From assembly GCF_947504105.1 (NCBI RefSeq), contig NZ_CANNGP010000002.1, positions 156,361 through 220,360 on the forward strand: a stretch of DNA of 64,000 nucleotides, in the 5' to 3' direction. Below are positions 28,819 through 37,829 of the stretch, piece after piece (the first letter of the stretch is position 1; each line of letters begins with the position of its first letter). The notes below the pieces were generated by a model. That model searched no databases and was not told where the DNA came from. It was given only the letters and a program-made list of their open reading frames with translations. Made by a program: the position numbers and the translations under genes. This DNA is from an uncultured Tateyamaria sp. GTDB lineage: Bacteria > Pseudomonadota > Alphaproteobacteria > Rhodobacterales > Rhodobacteraceae.

Positions 28819-29853
28819 ATGACGCATCAGGCGGCCTTCTATCGCGGCGACAAACACTTTTCGGTCGAGGCGGTGGAGACACCTGCGCCCGGTCCTGGTC
28901 AGGTACAGATCGATGTTGCCTATTGCGGAATCTGCGGCACGGACCTGCATATCTATCTCGGTCACATGGATGCCCGCGTCGGCTTTGAACGCACCATCGG
29001 GCACGAGATGTCCGGCGTTGTCTCGGCTGTCGGGGAGGGCGTTGACGGGTTCGAACCCGGCCAACCCATCGTCGTCCGCCCGCTTGATCATTGCGGCGAC
29101 TGCCCCGCCTGCGACGCCGGCCACCAGCACATCTGCCACAACCTCAAATTCATCGGCATCGACAGCGACGGGGCCTTTCAGCAGAAGTGGAACGTCCCGG
29201 CCCATACCGTTCACGTCCTCCCCTCAGACCTCAACCTCGCCCACGCTGCCCTGATCGAACCGCTGGCCGTCGCCGTCCACGACGTCGACCGCGGCAAGGT
29301 GAAACCGGGCGAAGACGTTCTGGTCATCGGCGGTGGCCCCATCGGCATGTTGGTCGCCATGGCCGCGCGGAACGCAGGGGCCAACGTCACGGTGGCCGAG
29401 ATCAACGACAACCGCCTCGCTTTCGCGCAAAAGATCGGGTTCACCACGATGGATCCCAAAACAACCGACGTCGCCAAAGCCATGCATGAGGCGACGGGTG
29501 GCAAAGGGGCTGACGTGGTGTTCGAGGTGTCCGGCAGCCAACCCGGCGTCGATCTGATGACCGCTGCCGCCGCTACACGGGAGCGTATTGTCATGGTCGC
29601 CATCCACGCCACCAAACCGCAGATCGACATGTTCCAGTTCTTCTGGCGCGAGCTGGACCTGATCGGCGCGCGCGTCTACCGGCCCGAGGATTATGACAAG
29701 GCCATGGACCTGCTCGCCAAAGGCGTCGTCGATTGTGATGCCTTTATCACCGACATCCAGGGGCTGGACGACATCGAGGGCGCGTTCAAAACGCTCACCG
29801 AAAACCCCAACGCCATGAAATCCATGATCCGGGTCACGGAGGGGCTGCAATGA
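28819..29853 (+). CDS. Zinc-dependent alcohol/polyol dehydrogenase
   Basis: 344 residues of the medium-chain dehydrogenase family. The catalytic-zinc region is CGICGTDLH with GHEMSG, the structural zinc is bound by the four-cysteine stretch CGDCPACDAGHQHIC, and the NAD site is VIGGGPIGMLVA. The family includes sorbitol, threonine and idonate dehydrogenases; the substrate is not readable. The ATG at 28819 follows GGAGAGAGGA. It overlaps the next gene by ATGA, and the pair resembles the idonate dehydrogenase / ketogluconate reductase arrangement. Confidence 0.85.
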   Translation: MTHQAAFYRGDKHFSVEAVETPAPGPGQVQIDVAYCGICGTDLHIYLGHMDARVGFERTIGHEMSGVVSAVGEGVDGFEPGQPIVVRPLDHCGDCPACDAGHQHICHNLKFIGIDSDGAFQQKWNVPAHTVHVLPSDLNLAHAALIEPLAVAVHDVDRGKVKPGEDVLVIGGGPIGMLVAMAARNAGANVTVAEINDNRLAFAQKIGFTTMDPKTTDVAKAMHEATGGKGADVVFEVSGSQPGVDLMTAAAATRERIVMVAIHATKPQIDMFQFFWRELDLIGARVYRPEDYDKAMDLLAKGVVDCDAFITDIQGLDDIEGAFKTLTENPNAMKSMIRVTEGLQ

Positions 29854-30617
29854 ACGTTCGCAACTCCTTCGACCTGACCGGCAAAACCGCCCTTATAACA
29901 GGCGCAAAACGCGGTATAGGACGCGGCATGGCCGAGGCGCTGGCCGAAGCCGGGGCCGACATCATCGGCGTCAGTGCTACGCTCGCCCCCGGTTCGGACG
30001 TGCAACAACGCATCGAAGCCATGGGTCGCACATTCACACCATACGCTTGCGACTTCTCGGACCGCCCAGCAGTCAAAGCCTTCGCCGCGCAGGTCCTCAC
30101 AGACCACCCGCAGATCGACATCCTGATCAACAACGCGGGCACCATCCTGCGCACCCCTGCCGCTGACCATCCCGACGACATGTGGGACAAAGTGATTGAG
30201 GTGAACCTGAACGCTCAATTCATCCTCACACGTGAGGTGGGCAAGAAAATGGTCGAACGGGGCTCAGGCAAGGTCATCTTCACCGCCTCTCTGCTCACAT
30301 TCCAGGGTGGGATTACGGTGCCTGGCTATGCGGCCTCCAAGGGCGGGATTGGCCAACTGACCATGGCTTTTGCCAACGAATGGGCGGGTAAGGGCGTCAA
30401 CGTGAACGCTATCGCTCCCGGTTATATCGACACCGACAACACCGAAGCCTTGCGCAACGATCCGATACGCTCGAAATCCATACTAGAGCGTATCCCAGCT
30501 GGCAGATGGGGCAAACCTGAGGACTTCAAAGGCCCCACCGTTTTCCTCGCTTCCGACGCATCTGCATACATGCACGGCCACGTAATGCTGGTCGATGGCG
30601 GCTGGATGGGTCGCTAG
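29850..30617 (+). CDS. Short-chain dehydrogenase (KduD / gluconate 5-dehydrogenase-like)
   Basis: 255 residues. Rossmann motif ALITGAKRGIGRGMAEAL, catalytic NNAG, YAASKGG (Tyr-x3-Lys), and final MLVDGGWMGR. The KduD/IdnO subgroup oxidises or reduces keto-sugar acids such as 2-keto-3-deoxygluconate or 5-ketogluconate. It is coupled to the zinc dehydrogenase (ATGA overlap), suggesting that the two act on successive steps of a sugar acid or polyol. It ends four bases into the convergent citryl-CoA lyase-like gene. Confidence 0.85.
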   Translation: MNVRNSFDLTGKTALITGAKRGIGRGMAEALAEAGADIIGVSATLAPGSDVQQRIEAMGRTFTPYACDFSDRPAVKAFAAQVLTDHPQIDILINNAGTILRTPAADHPDDMWDKVIEVNLNAQFILTREVGKKMVERGSGKVIFTASLLTFQGGITVPGYAASKGGIGQLTMAFANEWAGKGVNVNAIAPGYIDTDNTEALRNDPIRSKSILERIPAGRWGKPEDFKGPTVFLASDASAYMHGHVMLVDGGWMGR

Positions 30618-31396
30618 TCCTTGATCGGGTTGGGGCCGGTATAGGTCCAGCGATAATCAGGTGGCGTCGGCCCCTTGTTGCGACCACCCTGCTGTTTTTG
30701 TTCCCACGCATGGGACAGGATACCGACGGATCGAGACAGGCAGAACAGTCCGCGTGCCAACGGTGCGGGAAAACTTAACTCGGCAAATATCACAGCCGTG
30801 GCACCGTCGATGTTCATGGGCACGGGCTTGCCCTTCTCTGCGGCAAGCGCCGCCTCGATGCCGCGCGCAATCTCAGAAAAGCGCCCGGATACAGTTCCAG
30901 CCTTTGCCGCTTCATCCACCAAGGCCAGAAGCCTTGGGGCACGCGGATCGACCGGCTTGTGAAACCGGTGTCCGAATCCGGGAATGAACGGCCCATGCTC
31001 AGTCCGCCAAGCGTCCAGAACCTCAGCCAAAGGTGTATCGGACGCTTCCACGCGGGCATAAAGCTGAACCGCCTGCTCGCCCGCGCCACCATGCACATCG
31101 TCCAGCATGTTCACGGCAGACGCCATCGCGCCATTCAGGCTCAGTCCACAGGTGACGGCCATCCGCGCTGCGGCTATCGATGGCGCTTGCGGTCCATGAT
31201 CGACGGCGGCGACCAGAGCCGCTTCGAACAGTTTCGCCTCAGGCTCGGACGGCATGTCACCACGGGTCATCAGCCAGATCATCTGCGGAAAGCTCACCGC
31301 GCCAATCAGGTCCTCAATCGGATGTCCGCGCAGCCGGACCTGACCGGGCGCCATGTCGATGATGTCGGTAGACCACCAATCTGAAACGTCACTCAT
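30614..31396 (-). CDS. Citryl-CoA lyase-like protein (citrate synthase fold)
   Basis: 260 residues, shorter than citrate synthase (about 430) and the size of citryl-CoA lyase domains. It keeps the citrate synthase core including PGFGHRFHKPVDPRAPRL with the catalytic His and Arg. Citryl-CoA lyases cleave citryl-CoA to acetyl-CoA and oxaloacetate. The ATG at 31394-31396 overlaps the CoA-transferase stop by ATGA. With the adjacent family III CoA-transferase it could activate and cleave a tricarboxylate imported by TctABC; this is inference. Confidence 0.75.
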   Translation of the reverse strand: MSDVSDWWSTDIIDMAPGQVRLRGHPIEDLIGAVSFPQMIWLMTRGDMPSEPEAKLFEAALVAAVDHGPQAPSIAAARMAVTCGLSLNGAMASAVNMLDDVHGGAGEQAVQLYARVEASDTPLAEVLDAWRTEHGPFIPGFGHRFHKPVDPRAPRLLALVDEAAKAGTVSGRFSEIARGIEAALAAEKGKPVPMNIDGATAVIFAELSFPAPLARGLFCLSRSVGILSHAWEQKQQGGRNKGPTPPDYRWTYTGPNPIKD

Positions 31397-32550
31397 ATCG
31401 CCCCCTCGTCGGTCAGGTCCGCAACGTCCTGGTCGCTCAGACCCAGTGCGCGCCAAATTTCGTGCCCATGTTCCCCAAGTCGCGGCGGCGGGGTGGGCAC
31501 CGTCAACGGTGCGCCATCCAGCTTGACCCCGGTATTCACAACCTCGATATCGCGCCCCACCCCTGGTACGTCCGGGTAGCGCGACATCAGCCCACGGTCT
31601 GCGATCTGTGGATGGGACAACACCTCTGGCACCGACATTACTGCGCCTGCGGGAACATCGATGGCGTTCAATGCTTGCGCAAGATCAACTGCAGTCCATT
31701 CCAAAAGCGCCGCCTCGATCTCTGTGCGCAGCACCATACGGTTCCGTTTGCGATCTTCTCGTGTGCTGTATTCGGCCCGGTCGCGCAGTTCATCCAAACC
31801 AAGGAAATCTGTAAGTAATACCCACTGCTCATCCTTGTTGGCCGCGATGTTGATCAGTCCAAGCCCGGTTTCAAATGTTCCGGACGGGGCAGACGTTGGA
31901 TTCTCGTTTCCGTTTGCCCGTGGCTCCACCCCCGCAATAACATGGTTCGATACAACCCACCCCATAGTCGTCAACACACTCTCCAGCATCGAACAATCAA
32001 TAAAAGCCCCGCGGGGACGGGCGTTGAGGGCGGAGGCCACAGCAAAGGCCGCCGTCATCCCGCCCACGGTATCTGCCACCGGATAGCCCACGCGCAGGGG
32101 TGCGCTGTCGTCATCGCCGGTGATCGACATGACGCCGGATACACCCTGCACGATCTGGTCATAGGCGGGTCGATCGACCCAAGGGCCGTCCTGACCAAAC
32201 CCGGAAATCGCGCAATAGATCAGATCAGGCCTGCGCGGCTTCAGCACCTCGTAGCCCAACCCCAAGCGGTCCATGACGCCGGGACGAAAGTTCTCGACCA
32301 CGACGTCGGCGGTCTCGACGAGCCTTAGGAACAGCGTCTTGCCGTCCACATGTTTGAAGTTCACCGTGACCGATTTCTTGCCCGCGTTCTGGGCAAGAAA
32401 AGACACCCCCATCCCTTTCGCATTCAGCGCGGGATCGGCACCCAGTTGCCGGGCAAGGTCCCCGCGACCGGGGGCCTCAACCTTGATCACTTCGGCGCCC
32501 ATATGGGCCAGTTGGTGACAACAGAACGGCCCAGCCAGGACGTTGGTCAA
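31393..32550 (-). CDS. Family III (CaiB/BaiF) CoA-transferase with an apparent 5' frameshift
   Basis: 385 residues from TTG at 32548-32550 (MTNVLAGPFC), with typical CaiB/BaiF regions: AHMGAEVIKVE, NFRPGVMDRLGLGYE, and a conserved C-terminal lobe. It transfers CoA between acids. The expected upstream start is GTG at 32581, overlapping the tctA stop and encoding VTKPLDGVRVLD, but after this the frame must shift: one copy of a TTGAC repeat appears to be missing, so VLD reads on into a different frame instead of LTNVLAG. Either the gene starts at the TTG, it is broken, or the sequence has a 5-base error. Confidence 0.78.
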   Translation of the reverse strand: MTNVLAGPFCCHQLAHMGAEVIKVEAPGRGDLARQLGADPALNAKGMGVSFLAQNAGKKSVTVNFKHVDGKTLFLRLVETADVVVENFRPGVMDRLGLGYEVLKPRRPDLIYCAISGFGQDGPWVDRPAYDQIVQGVSGVMSITGDDDSAPLRVGYPVADTVGGMTAAFAVASALNARPRGAFIDCSMLESVLTTMGWVVSNHVIAGVEPRANGNENPTSAPSGTFETGLGLINIAANKDEQWVLLTDFLGLDELRDRAEYSTREDRKRNRMVLRTEIEAALLEWTAVDLAQALNAIDVPAGAVMSVPEVLSHPQIADRGLMSRYPDVPGVGRDIEVVNTGVKLDGAPLTVPTPPPRLGEHGHEIWRALGLSDQDVADLTDEGAI

Positions 32551-32573
32551 GGACCCGGACCCCGTCCAGCGGT

Positions 32574-34088
32574 TTAGTCACCGTCCGCAACCCCCCGCGC
32601 CCGCAGACGCGCCCGGCGTGCACGGTAGCTGGGCAAGATCACCAGAAGCGCTGCAATGACCAGCAGGCCCAGTGTCATGGGCCGTTCCCAGACAAAGCTG
32701 ACGCCGTCGTAAAGCTGCATGGACCGGCTGAAGTTGTCTTCGAGCATCCCGCCGAGGATGAAGCCGATTAGCAGTGGGGCCAGCGGGTAGTCCGCAAAAC
32801 GCAGGATCGTCGCGCAGATGCCGAAACCCACAAGCAGCAGCAGTTCGGTCGCGTTGTTCTGCCCAATATACGCCCCCATCAGCGTGAAGAAGAGGATGAA
32901 GGGGATCAGGAAGTTGCGTGGCACCGCGAGGATCTTGGCGATGTATGGGATCAGCGGCAGGTTCAGGATCAAAAGAACAAGGTTGCCGATATACATCGAG
33001 ATGATGACAGCCCAGAAAATCTGCGGATCGTCTACCATGAGGCGCGGACCGGGTGTGACGTTCAGCGCGATCAATGCGCCTAGCAAGATGGCTGTGGTGC
33101 CGGAACCGGGGATGCCGAGCGTCAGGAGCGGTACGAACGATCCCGTGCACGCGGCGTTGTTCGCCGTCTCGGGGGCGGCAAGGCCCTTGATGGATCCTTT
33201 GCCGAACTCCTGCTTTTCCTTTTCGGGTGCGATGTTGCGTTCGACCGCGTAGCCTAGGAAGGATGCGATGGTCGCTCCGGCCCCCGGCAGTACGCCGATG
33301 AAGAAGCCCTGCAGGGACTGACGACCGATGACCGGGGCGATGGACCTGGCTTCGTCCCGTGTGATCCGAAGATCCTTGATGTCGCCGGACTGGCCGGACT
33401 TGGACCGGTTCGGGTCCATCACGAGGTAGAGCGCCTCGGGCAGGGCGAACATCGCCATGGCGAGGGTAATGAAGGCGAACCCGGACTGGAGGTCCATCAG
33501 CCCCATGGTGAAGCGTGGCATATTGAACAGCGCACCTTCGCCCACGGTTGCCATGATGAGGCCAAGAAGGGTCATCATGATCGCTTTGGCGACCTGACCC
33601 GTACCCGCGAAGGCGGCGATGGCCGACAGGCCGACGACCATCAACGCGAAGTATTCGGCGGAGTGGAACAGGAGCGCAACCGACGACAGCATCGGCGCGA
33701 AAATCATCAGCAGGATCGCCCCGATGGAGCCGCCGCAGAAGGATGCGATGGCGGCGATGGTCAGTGCTTTGCCCGCCTTGCCGTCGCGGGCCATGGGGTA
33801 GCCATCGAAGCTGGTTGCGACGGTGCCTGCAACCCCCGGCGCGTTGAGCAGGATGGAAGACGTCGAGCCGCCGAAAATGGCGCCGTAGTAGACACCCGCC
33901 AGCAGGATCAGAGCGGCGGACGGGTCACCCAGAGAGATGGCGACCGGGATCATGATGGCGATGATCGACATCGGGCCAAGGCCGGGCAGCATACCGATGA
34001 ACGTGCCGATCAGACAGCCGCCGATGACCATAAGCAGGTTCTGGATGGAAAAGGCCGTTTGCAGGCCGATCAGGATACCTTCGAGCAT
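32574..34088 (-). CDS. tctA: Tripartite tricarboxylate transporter TctA (large membrane subunit)
   Basis: 504 residues with about 12 membrane segments. The signature GMLPGLGPMS and YYGAIFGGSTSSILLNAPG of the TctA family, and the repeated GVLPGAGATIA, are clear. With TctB and TctC it imports citrate or related tricarboxylates. The ATG at 34086-34088 is chosen; a longer frame starts inside tctB. It is four bases after tctB and its stop overlaps the proposed CoA-transferase start. Confidence 0.94.
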   Translation of the reverse strand: MLEGILIGLQTAFSIQNLLMVIGGCLIGTFIGMLPGLGPMSIIAIMIPVAISLGDPSAALILLAGVYYGAIFGGSTSSILLNAPGVAGTVATSFDGYPMARDGKAGKALTIAAIASFCGGSIGAILLMIFAPMLSSVALLFHSAEYFALMVVGLSAIAAFAGTGQVAKAIMMTLLGLIMATVGEGALFNMPRFTMGLMDLQSGFAFITLAMAMFALPEALYLVMDPNRSKSGQSGDIKDLRITRDEARSIAPVIGRQSLQGFFIGVLPGAGATIASFLGYAVERNIAPEKEKQEFGKGSIKGLAAPETANNAACTGSFVPLLTLGIPGSGTTAILLGALIALNVTPGPRLMVDDPQIFWAVIISMYIGNLVLLILNLPLIPYIAKILAVPRNFLIPFILFFTLMGAYIGQNNATELLLLVGFGICATILRFADYPLAPLLIGFILGGMLEDNFSRSMQLYDGVSFVWERPMTLGLLVIAALLVILPSYRARRARLRARGVADGD

Positions 34089-34092
34089 GGTC

Positions 34093-34587
34093 TTAGATCC
34101 CCATGAATGCGGGTAGGGGGCGCAGGAAGATGCCGAGCACCACCTGCACCAGATACCAGACAACGCCGGTGGCGACGCCTGCGACAACGATCATCGTCAC
34201 CCAGCGGCGTTCGCCGAGGATGACAGAACCCATGACAAGGAAGCTGACCGTGGCGATGATGAACCCGGCGGGGCGCAAGAGCAGGGCGTAGGCGACCATG
34301 AGACCGAGGAGCAGACCGGCCTGACCCAGCTTGAATTCGCGGAGTTGGCGGTAGACGATGACCGAGGGATTTTCCTCGCGCGGTTTGTCGCCTTTTTCCA
34401 AGCCAAGAACGATGATCAGGCCAACGAGGATGCCGAGCACGCTTAGCACCTTTGGGAAGGTCGAGGGCCAGATGGGGTTGCGCTGCATGAACGGTGCAAG
34501 GCTGCCGTCCATGGTGAACCATGCAGCGTAGCCGTAGGCGGCAAAAATGCCCAAAAGGATCAGTCCGATCCAGCGATCCAGTGCCAT
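34093..34587 (-). CDS. tctB: Tripartite tricarboxylate transporter TctB (small membrane subunit)
   Basis: 164 residues with four membrane helices, including GLLLGLMVAYALLLRPAGFI and MIVVAGVATGVVWYLVQ. TctB is the small subunit that accompanies TctA. The ATG at 34585-34587 follows a CGGGGGGATATC leader. Sequence conservation in TctB is low; position between tctC and tctA makes the call. Confidence 0.9.
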   Translation of the reverse strand: MALDRWIGLILLGIFAAYGYAAWFTMDGSLAPFMQRNPIWPSTFPKVLSVLGILVGLIIVLGLEKGDKPREENPSVIVYRQLREFKLGQAGLLLGLMVAYALLLRPAGFIIATVSFLVMGSVILGERRWVTMIVVAGVATGVVWYLVQVVLGIFLRPLPAFMGI

Positions 34588-34730
34588 GATATCCCCCCGA
34601 TTGATCTGTCCCCGCGGGGACACTCATGATTTCATTGAGAAAAAGGGTTAATTTTCCTTAATCTTAACGGTTTAGCCCCGGCAAAGGGCAGGTGCGGAGC
34701 GTGTTCGCTCCGCACCAAAGTTGCTTCAAT

Positions 34731-35714
34731 TCAGAGGAAGCCGAGCTTCTTCATCAGGTCGCCAATGACTTGTTCCTGACCTTCGAGGAAGGCTTTGAAC
34801 TCGTCCCCGTTGTTGTGGATGTTGACCCAGCCGTTGCGCGCGCGCACGGTTTCCCATTCGGGGGTGTCATACATCTTGGTCAGTGCGTCTTGATACATCG
34901 CCACCTTGTCTTCGGGCAGTCCGGGGGCACCGAAGAACCCACGCCAGTTCACGAACTCGGTGTCGATGCCTTGTTCCTTCATGGTCATGGCATCCGGGGC
35001 CGCGTCCACACGCTCGGGTGCTGTCACGCCGATGATTTTGACCTCGCCTGCGTTGGCCAGATCAACCGCTTCGGAGAAGCCGGTGGAGAGCGCCGCGATT
35101 TCGCCTGACAGCAGTGCCGCCATGGCTTTGCCGCCCGCATCGTAGGGGATGTATTTCACGCCCAGCGCGTCCTTGCCCGCGGCTTCCATCACCATGGCTG
35201 CAACCAGGTGGTCCATGCCACCGGGAACAGAGCCACCACCGATGGCTGTGCCATTCGGATCGGCGTCATAAGCTGCCAGCAATTCTTCCATCGAGTTGAT
35301 GGGGCTGTCTTTGCCCACGACCATCGCAGCGTAGTCACCGATGGTGCCTGCAACCAGTGTCAGGTCACGGAAGTTGTGTGGGAACACGCCTGTCAGCGAG
35401 CGGATCACGATGGGGGTTGAGTTGACCATCAGCGTGCCGTGGTTGCTGTCGGCGTTTTCGATCAGGTATCCGATGGCTTTGCCGCCGCCGCCGCCCGACA
35501 TGTTTTCAAAGGATGCGGTGCCCACGAGGCCTGCACCGGTCAGCGCCTCGCCCGTGCCGCGCGCGGTTCCGTCCCAACCACCGCCGGCGCCGCCGGGGAT
35601 CAGGAAGTGGATGCTGTCGACGACCTGGTGGCCGTCTGCGAATGCTGCGCTGCTCAGGCCAAATGCCATAGCTGCGCCAAGCAGGGCCCTGCGGCCCATC
35701 TGGAACGTTTTCAT
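34731..35714 (-). CDS. tctC: Tripartite tricarboxylate transporter substrate-binding protein TctC (periplasmic)
   Basis: 327 residues with a signal peptide (MGRRALLGAAMAFGLSSAAFADG) and the Bug/TctC fold (FLIPGGAGGGWDGTARGTGEAL, IGGGSVPGGMDHL). It binds the substrate and delivers it to TctAB. The ATG at 35712-35714 has an ideal GGGAGGACATC leader. It is first in the tctCBA operon, divergent from tctD, and separated by a region with a tidy inverted repeat. Which acid it binds cannot be read. Confidence 0.93.
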   Translation of the reverse strand: MKTFQMGRRALLGAAMAFGLSSAAFADGHQVVDSIHFLIPGGAGGGWDGTARGTGEALTGAGLVGTASFENMSGGGGGKAIGYLIENADSNHGTLMVNSTPIVIRSLTGVFPHNFRDLTLVAGTIGDYAAMVVGKDSPINSMEELLAAYDADPNGTAIGGGSVPGGMDHLVAAMVMEAAGKDALGVKYIPYDAGGKAMAALLSGEIAALSTGFSEAVDLANAGEVKIIGVTAPERVDAAPDAMTMKEQGIDTEFVNWRGFFGAPGLPEDKVAMYQDALTKMYDTPEWETVRARNGWVNIHNNGDEFKAFLEGQEQVIGDLMKKLGFL

Positions 35715-35732
35715 GATGTCCTCCCATTTGAC

Positions 35733-35767
35733 TTCACGCGTTTTCACGCGAATGCTGCCGTGAAAAC
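35733..35767. promoter_or_regulatory. Probable TctD-binding site between tctC and tctD
   Basis: A perfect inverted repeat GTTTTCACG (35740-35748), 10-base spacer, CGTGAAAAC (35759-35767). Overlapping it are two direct TTCACGCG repeats 10 bases apart (35733-35740 and 35743-35750). Tandem half-sites at one helical turn suit OmpR-type response regulators such as TctD, whose gene starts at 35819. Confidence 0.5.
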
Positions 35768-35818
35768 ATGCGAACCTGACACAAACCTGTCATGGCGGCG
35801 CAGTTCTGGGCGGAATGG

Positions 35819-36484
35819 ATGAAATACCTGCTGATTGAGGACAATGCAGAACTGGCGGGTGCACTTTGTACCCGGATGCGTCTGGATGGGCACGTGATTG
35901 ACCATGCCGCGACATTGTCCGAGGGGTCAGACTTTTTGCGTGTCGGAGAGTACGATCTGATCCTGCTGGATATCATGCTGCCCGACGGCGACGGCCGTTT
36001 GTTTCTGGAGCGTCACCGCGCGCAAGAGGATGACACGCCTGTCATTGTCCTGACAGCGCGATCCGAAGTGTCGGATCGGGTGAGCATGCTGGACCTTGGG
36101 GCCGATGATTACCTGACCAAGCCCTTTGACCACGCCGAATTGCAGGCCCGCTGCCGCGCCGTTCTGCGCCGTCGCACTGGGTCGGCGCAGACTGTCATTC
36201 GCCGGGGCAATGCTGCGCTGGACCCGGTGGCATCCGTTTTGACCATTGGTGGGCAGAATGTGACCCTGCGCAATCGCGAGCTGCGTTTGCTGGAGCTGTT
36301 CATGAACGCGCCCGGCCAAATCTTTTCCAAGGACAAGCTGGTGGACCGGTTGTTTTCCTATGACGGGACGGTAACCGAGAACGCGATCGAGGTTTATGTG
36401 GGGCGGTTGCGCAAGCATCTGGAACCGTCGAGCCTGACCATTTCGACGCATCGGGGTTTGGGGTATCGGTTGGATGAGGCGTAG
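35819..36484 (+). CDS. tctD: Response regulator TctD (OmpR family)
   Basis: 221 residues: receiver domain (MKYLLIEDN, phosphorylated Asp in LLDIMLPDGDG, TARSE, K of LTKPF) and a C-terminal winged helix (NRELRLLELFM, ENAIEVYVGRLRKHL, IRTHRGLGYRL-like STHRGLGYRLD). It most likely activates tctCBA in response to the substrate sensed by TctE. The ATG at 35819 is preferred over 35792. It overlaps tctE by 11 bases. Confidence 0.92.
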   Translation: MKYLLIEDNAELAGALCTRMRLDGHVIDHAATLSEGSDFLRVGEYDLILLDIMLPDGDGRLFLERHRAQEDDTPVIVLTARSEVSDRVSMLDLGADDYLTKPFDHAELQARCRAVLRRRTGSAQTVIRRGNAALDPVASVLTIGGQNVTLRNRELRLLELFMNAPGQIFSKDKLVDRLFSYDGTVTENAIEVYVGRLRKHLEPSSLTISTHRGLGYRLDEA

Positions 36485-37829
36485 CGCGACATCCTTGCGG
36501 CGGCGGCTGACCTGGACCCTGATTGGGGGCGCCACGCTGTTGGCTGTTCTGTTTTTCCTTGTTGTGCGCACCTATGCCCAGCAGATCGCGCAGCAAAGTC
36601 AGGATCGGATTCTTGAGGCGTCTTTGACATCTTTGATGGATGCGGCGGTGGTACGCGATGGGGAGATCGAAGTGGATGTGCCCTATGCCGCTTTTGCCAT
36701 GTTGGATACGGCGGCCGATGACCGTGTGTTTTATGCCGTACATCAGGGGGATGCGTTGCTGACCGGTTATGACGGGTTGGCGGAGGGTCCGTTTGATCCG
36801 GCGGTGGGGCTGGATTTTCAGACGCAAACGTTTGGTGGGGCGGAGGTGCGGCGTGCAACGTTGACCCGTGCTTTGCCTGCGGGTCCAGCGCCCGTTTTAT
36901 TGACCGTGAGTGTGGCCCAGACGCGCGACAGCCTGGCCGGGACGCTTTGGGCGATTTCGGTGAATGCGGCGCTGTTTGGTGGGGCGTTTTTTGTCTTGGC
37001 GGCGGGCATGGCGTTGTGGACTTCGCGGTCGACGGTGCGCCCCCTGAGCCAGATGGCTGAAGCTGTGGCGCGGCGGGGTCCCCGTGATTTGCGCCCTGTG
37101 GTGCGCCCGGTGCCGACCGAGTTGTCGCCCTTGGTCACATCGTTGAATTCACTGATGACCCGACTGAGCCATTCGCTGACCCAATCCGAGACATTCATTG
37201 CCGAGGCCGCGCACCGGGTACGGACGCCTTTGGCCACTGTGCGCACCCATGCCGAGGCGACGCTGATGCGCGTGGACAAGGATGAAAACCGCGCCGCTCT
37301 GCGATCCATGATCCGGGCGATTGATGAGAGCAGCCGGGCAGCGGGACAGTTGCTGGACCATGCCATGGTTACCTTTCGCGGGGACCAGTTGGAGCGGCGG
37401 CAGATTGATCTTGTCGGCATCTGTCGGGAGCTGGTGGACCGGCTGACGCCTGTGGCCGAGATGAAGGATCTGGAATTGGTGCTGATTGCCGAGGGACCGG
37501 TCGAGGTGCAGGGTGATCCGATCCTGATCCAGAATGCAGTGCGCAACCTGATTGACAACGCGCTGAAGTATTCCCCGCCCGAAGGGGTGGTGCGGATCGA
37601 GGTGCAGCGTGATCCGGTCGCGATTGTCGTGTGTGACGAGGGTGGCGGGTTTCCGACCGAGCAGATGGCGGAGCTGTCAAAACGTTTTCAACGTGGGGCG
37701 AACGCCGGCGATACGGTGGGCTCTGGTTTGGGTCTGACCATCGCGCAGGATGTGGCCGAAGCCCATGGCGGGCGGCTGGGACTGGCGAACTTGGATGAGG
37801 GTGGGGCATGCGCAACTTTGTATCTGTGA
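36474..37829 (+). CDS. tctE: Sensor histidine kinase TctE
   Basis: 451 residues: an N-terminal membrane helix (LTWTLIGGATLLAVLFFLVV), a periplasmic domain of about 120 residues, a second helix (NAALFGGAFFVLAAGMAL), a HAMP-like linker, the phospho-acceptor His in EAAHRVRTPLA, and an HATPase domain (N-box NLIDNALKYSP, VVCDEGGGFP, GSGLGLTIA). It senses the carboxylate or a bound periplasmic protein and phosphorylates TctD. Its 3' end overlaps the next gene by 22 bases. Confidence 0.92.
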   Translation: MRRSATSLRRRLTWTLIGGATLLAVLFFLVVRTYAQQIAQQSQDRILEASLTSLMDAAVVRDGEIEVDVPYAAFAMLDTAADDRVFYAVHQGDALLTGYDGLAEGPFDPAVGLDFQTQTFGGAEVRRATLTRALPAGPAPVLLTVSVAQTRDSLAGTLWAISVNAALFGGAFFVLAAGMALWTSRSTVRPLSQMAEAVARRGPRDLRPVVRPVPTELSPLVTSLNSLMTRLSHSLTQSETFIAEAAHRVRTPLATVRTHAEATLMRVDKDENRAALRSMIRAIDESSRAAGQLLDHAMVTFRGDQLERRQIDLVGICRELVDRLTPVAEMKDLELVLIAEGPVEVQGDPILIQNAVRNLIDNALKYSPPEGVVRIEVQRDPVAIVVCDEGGGFPTEQMAELSKRFQRGANAGDTVGSGLGLTIAQDVAEAHGGRLGLANLDEGGACATLYL

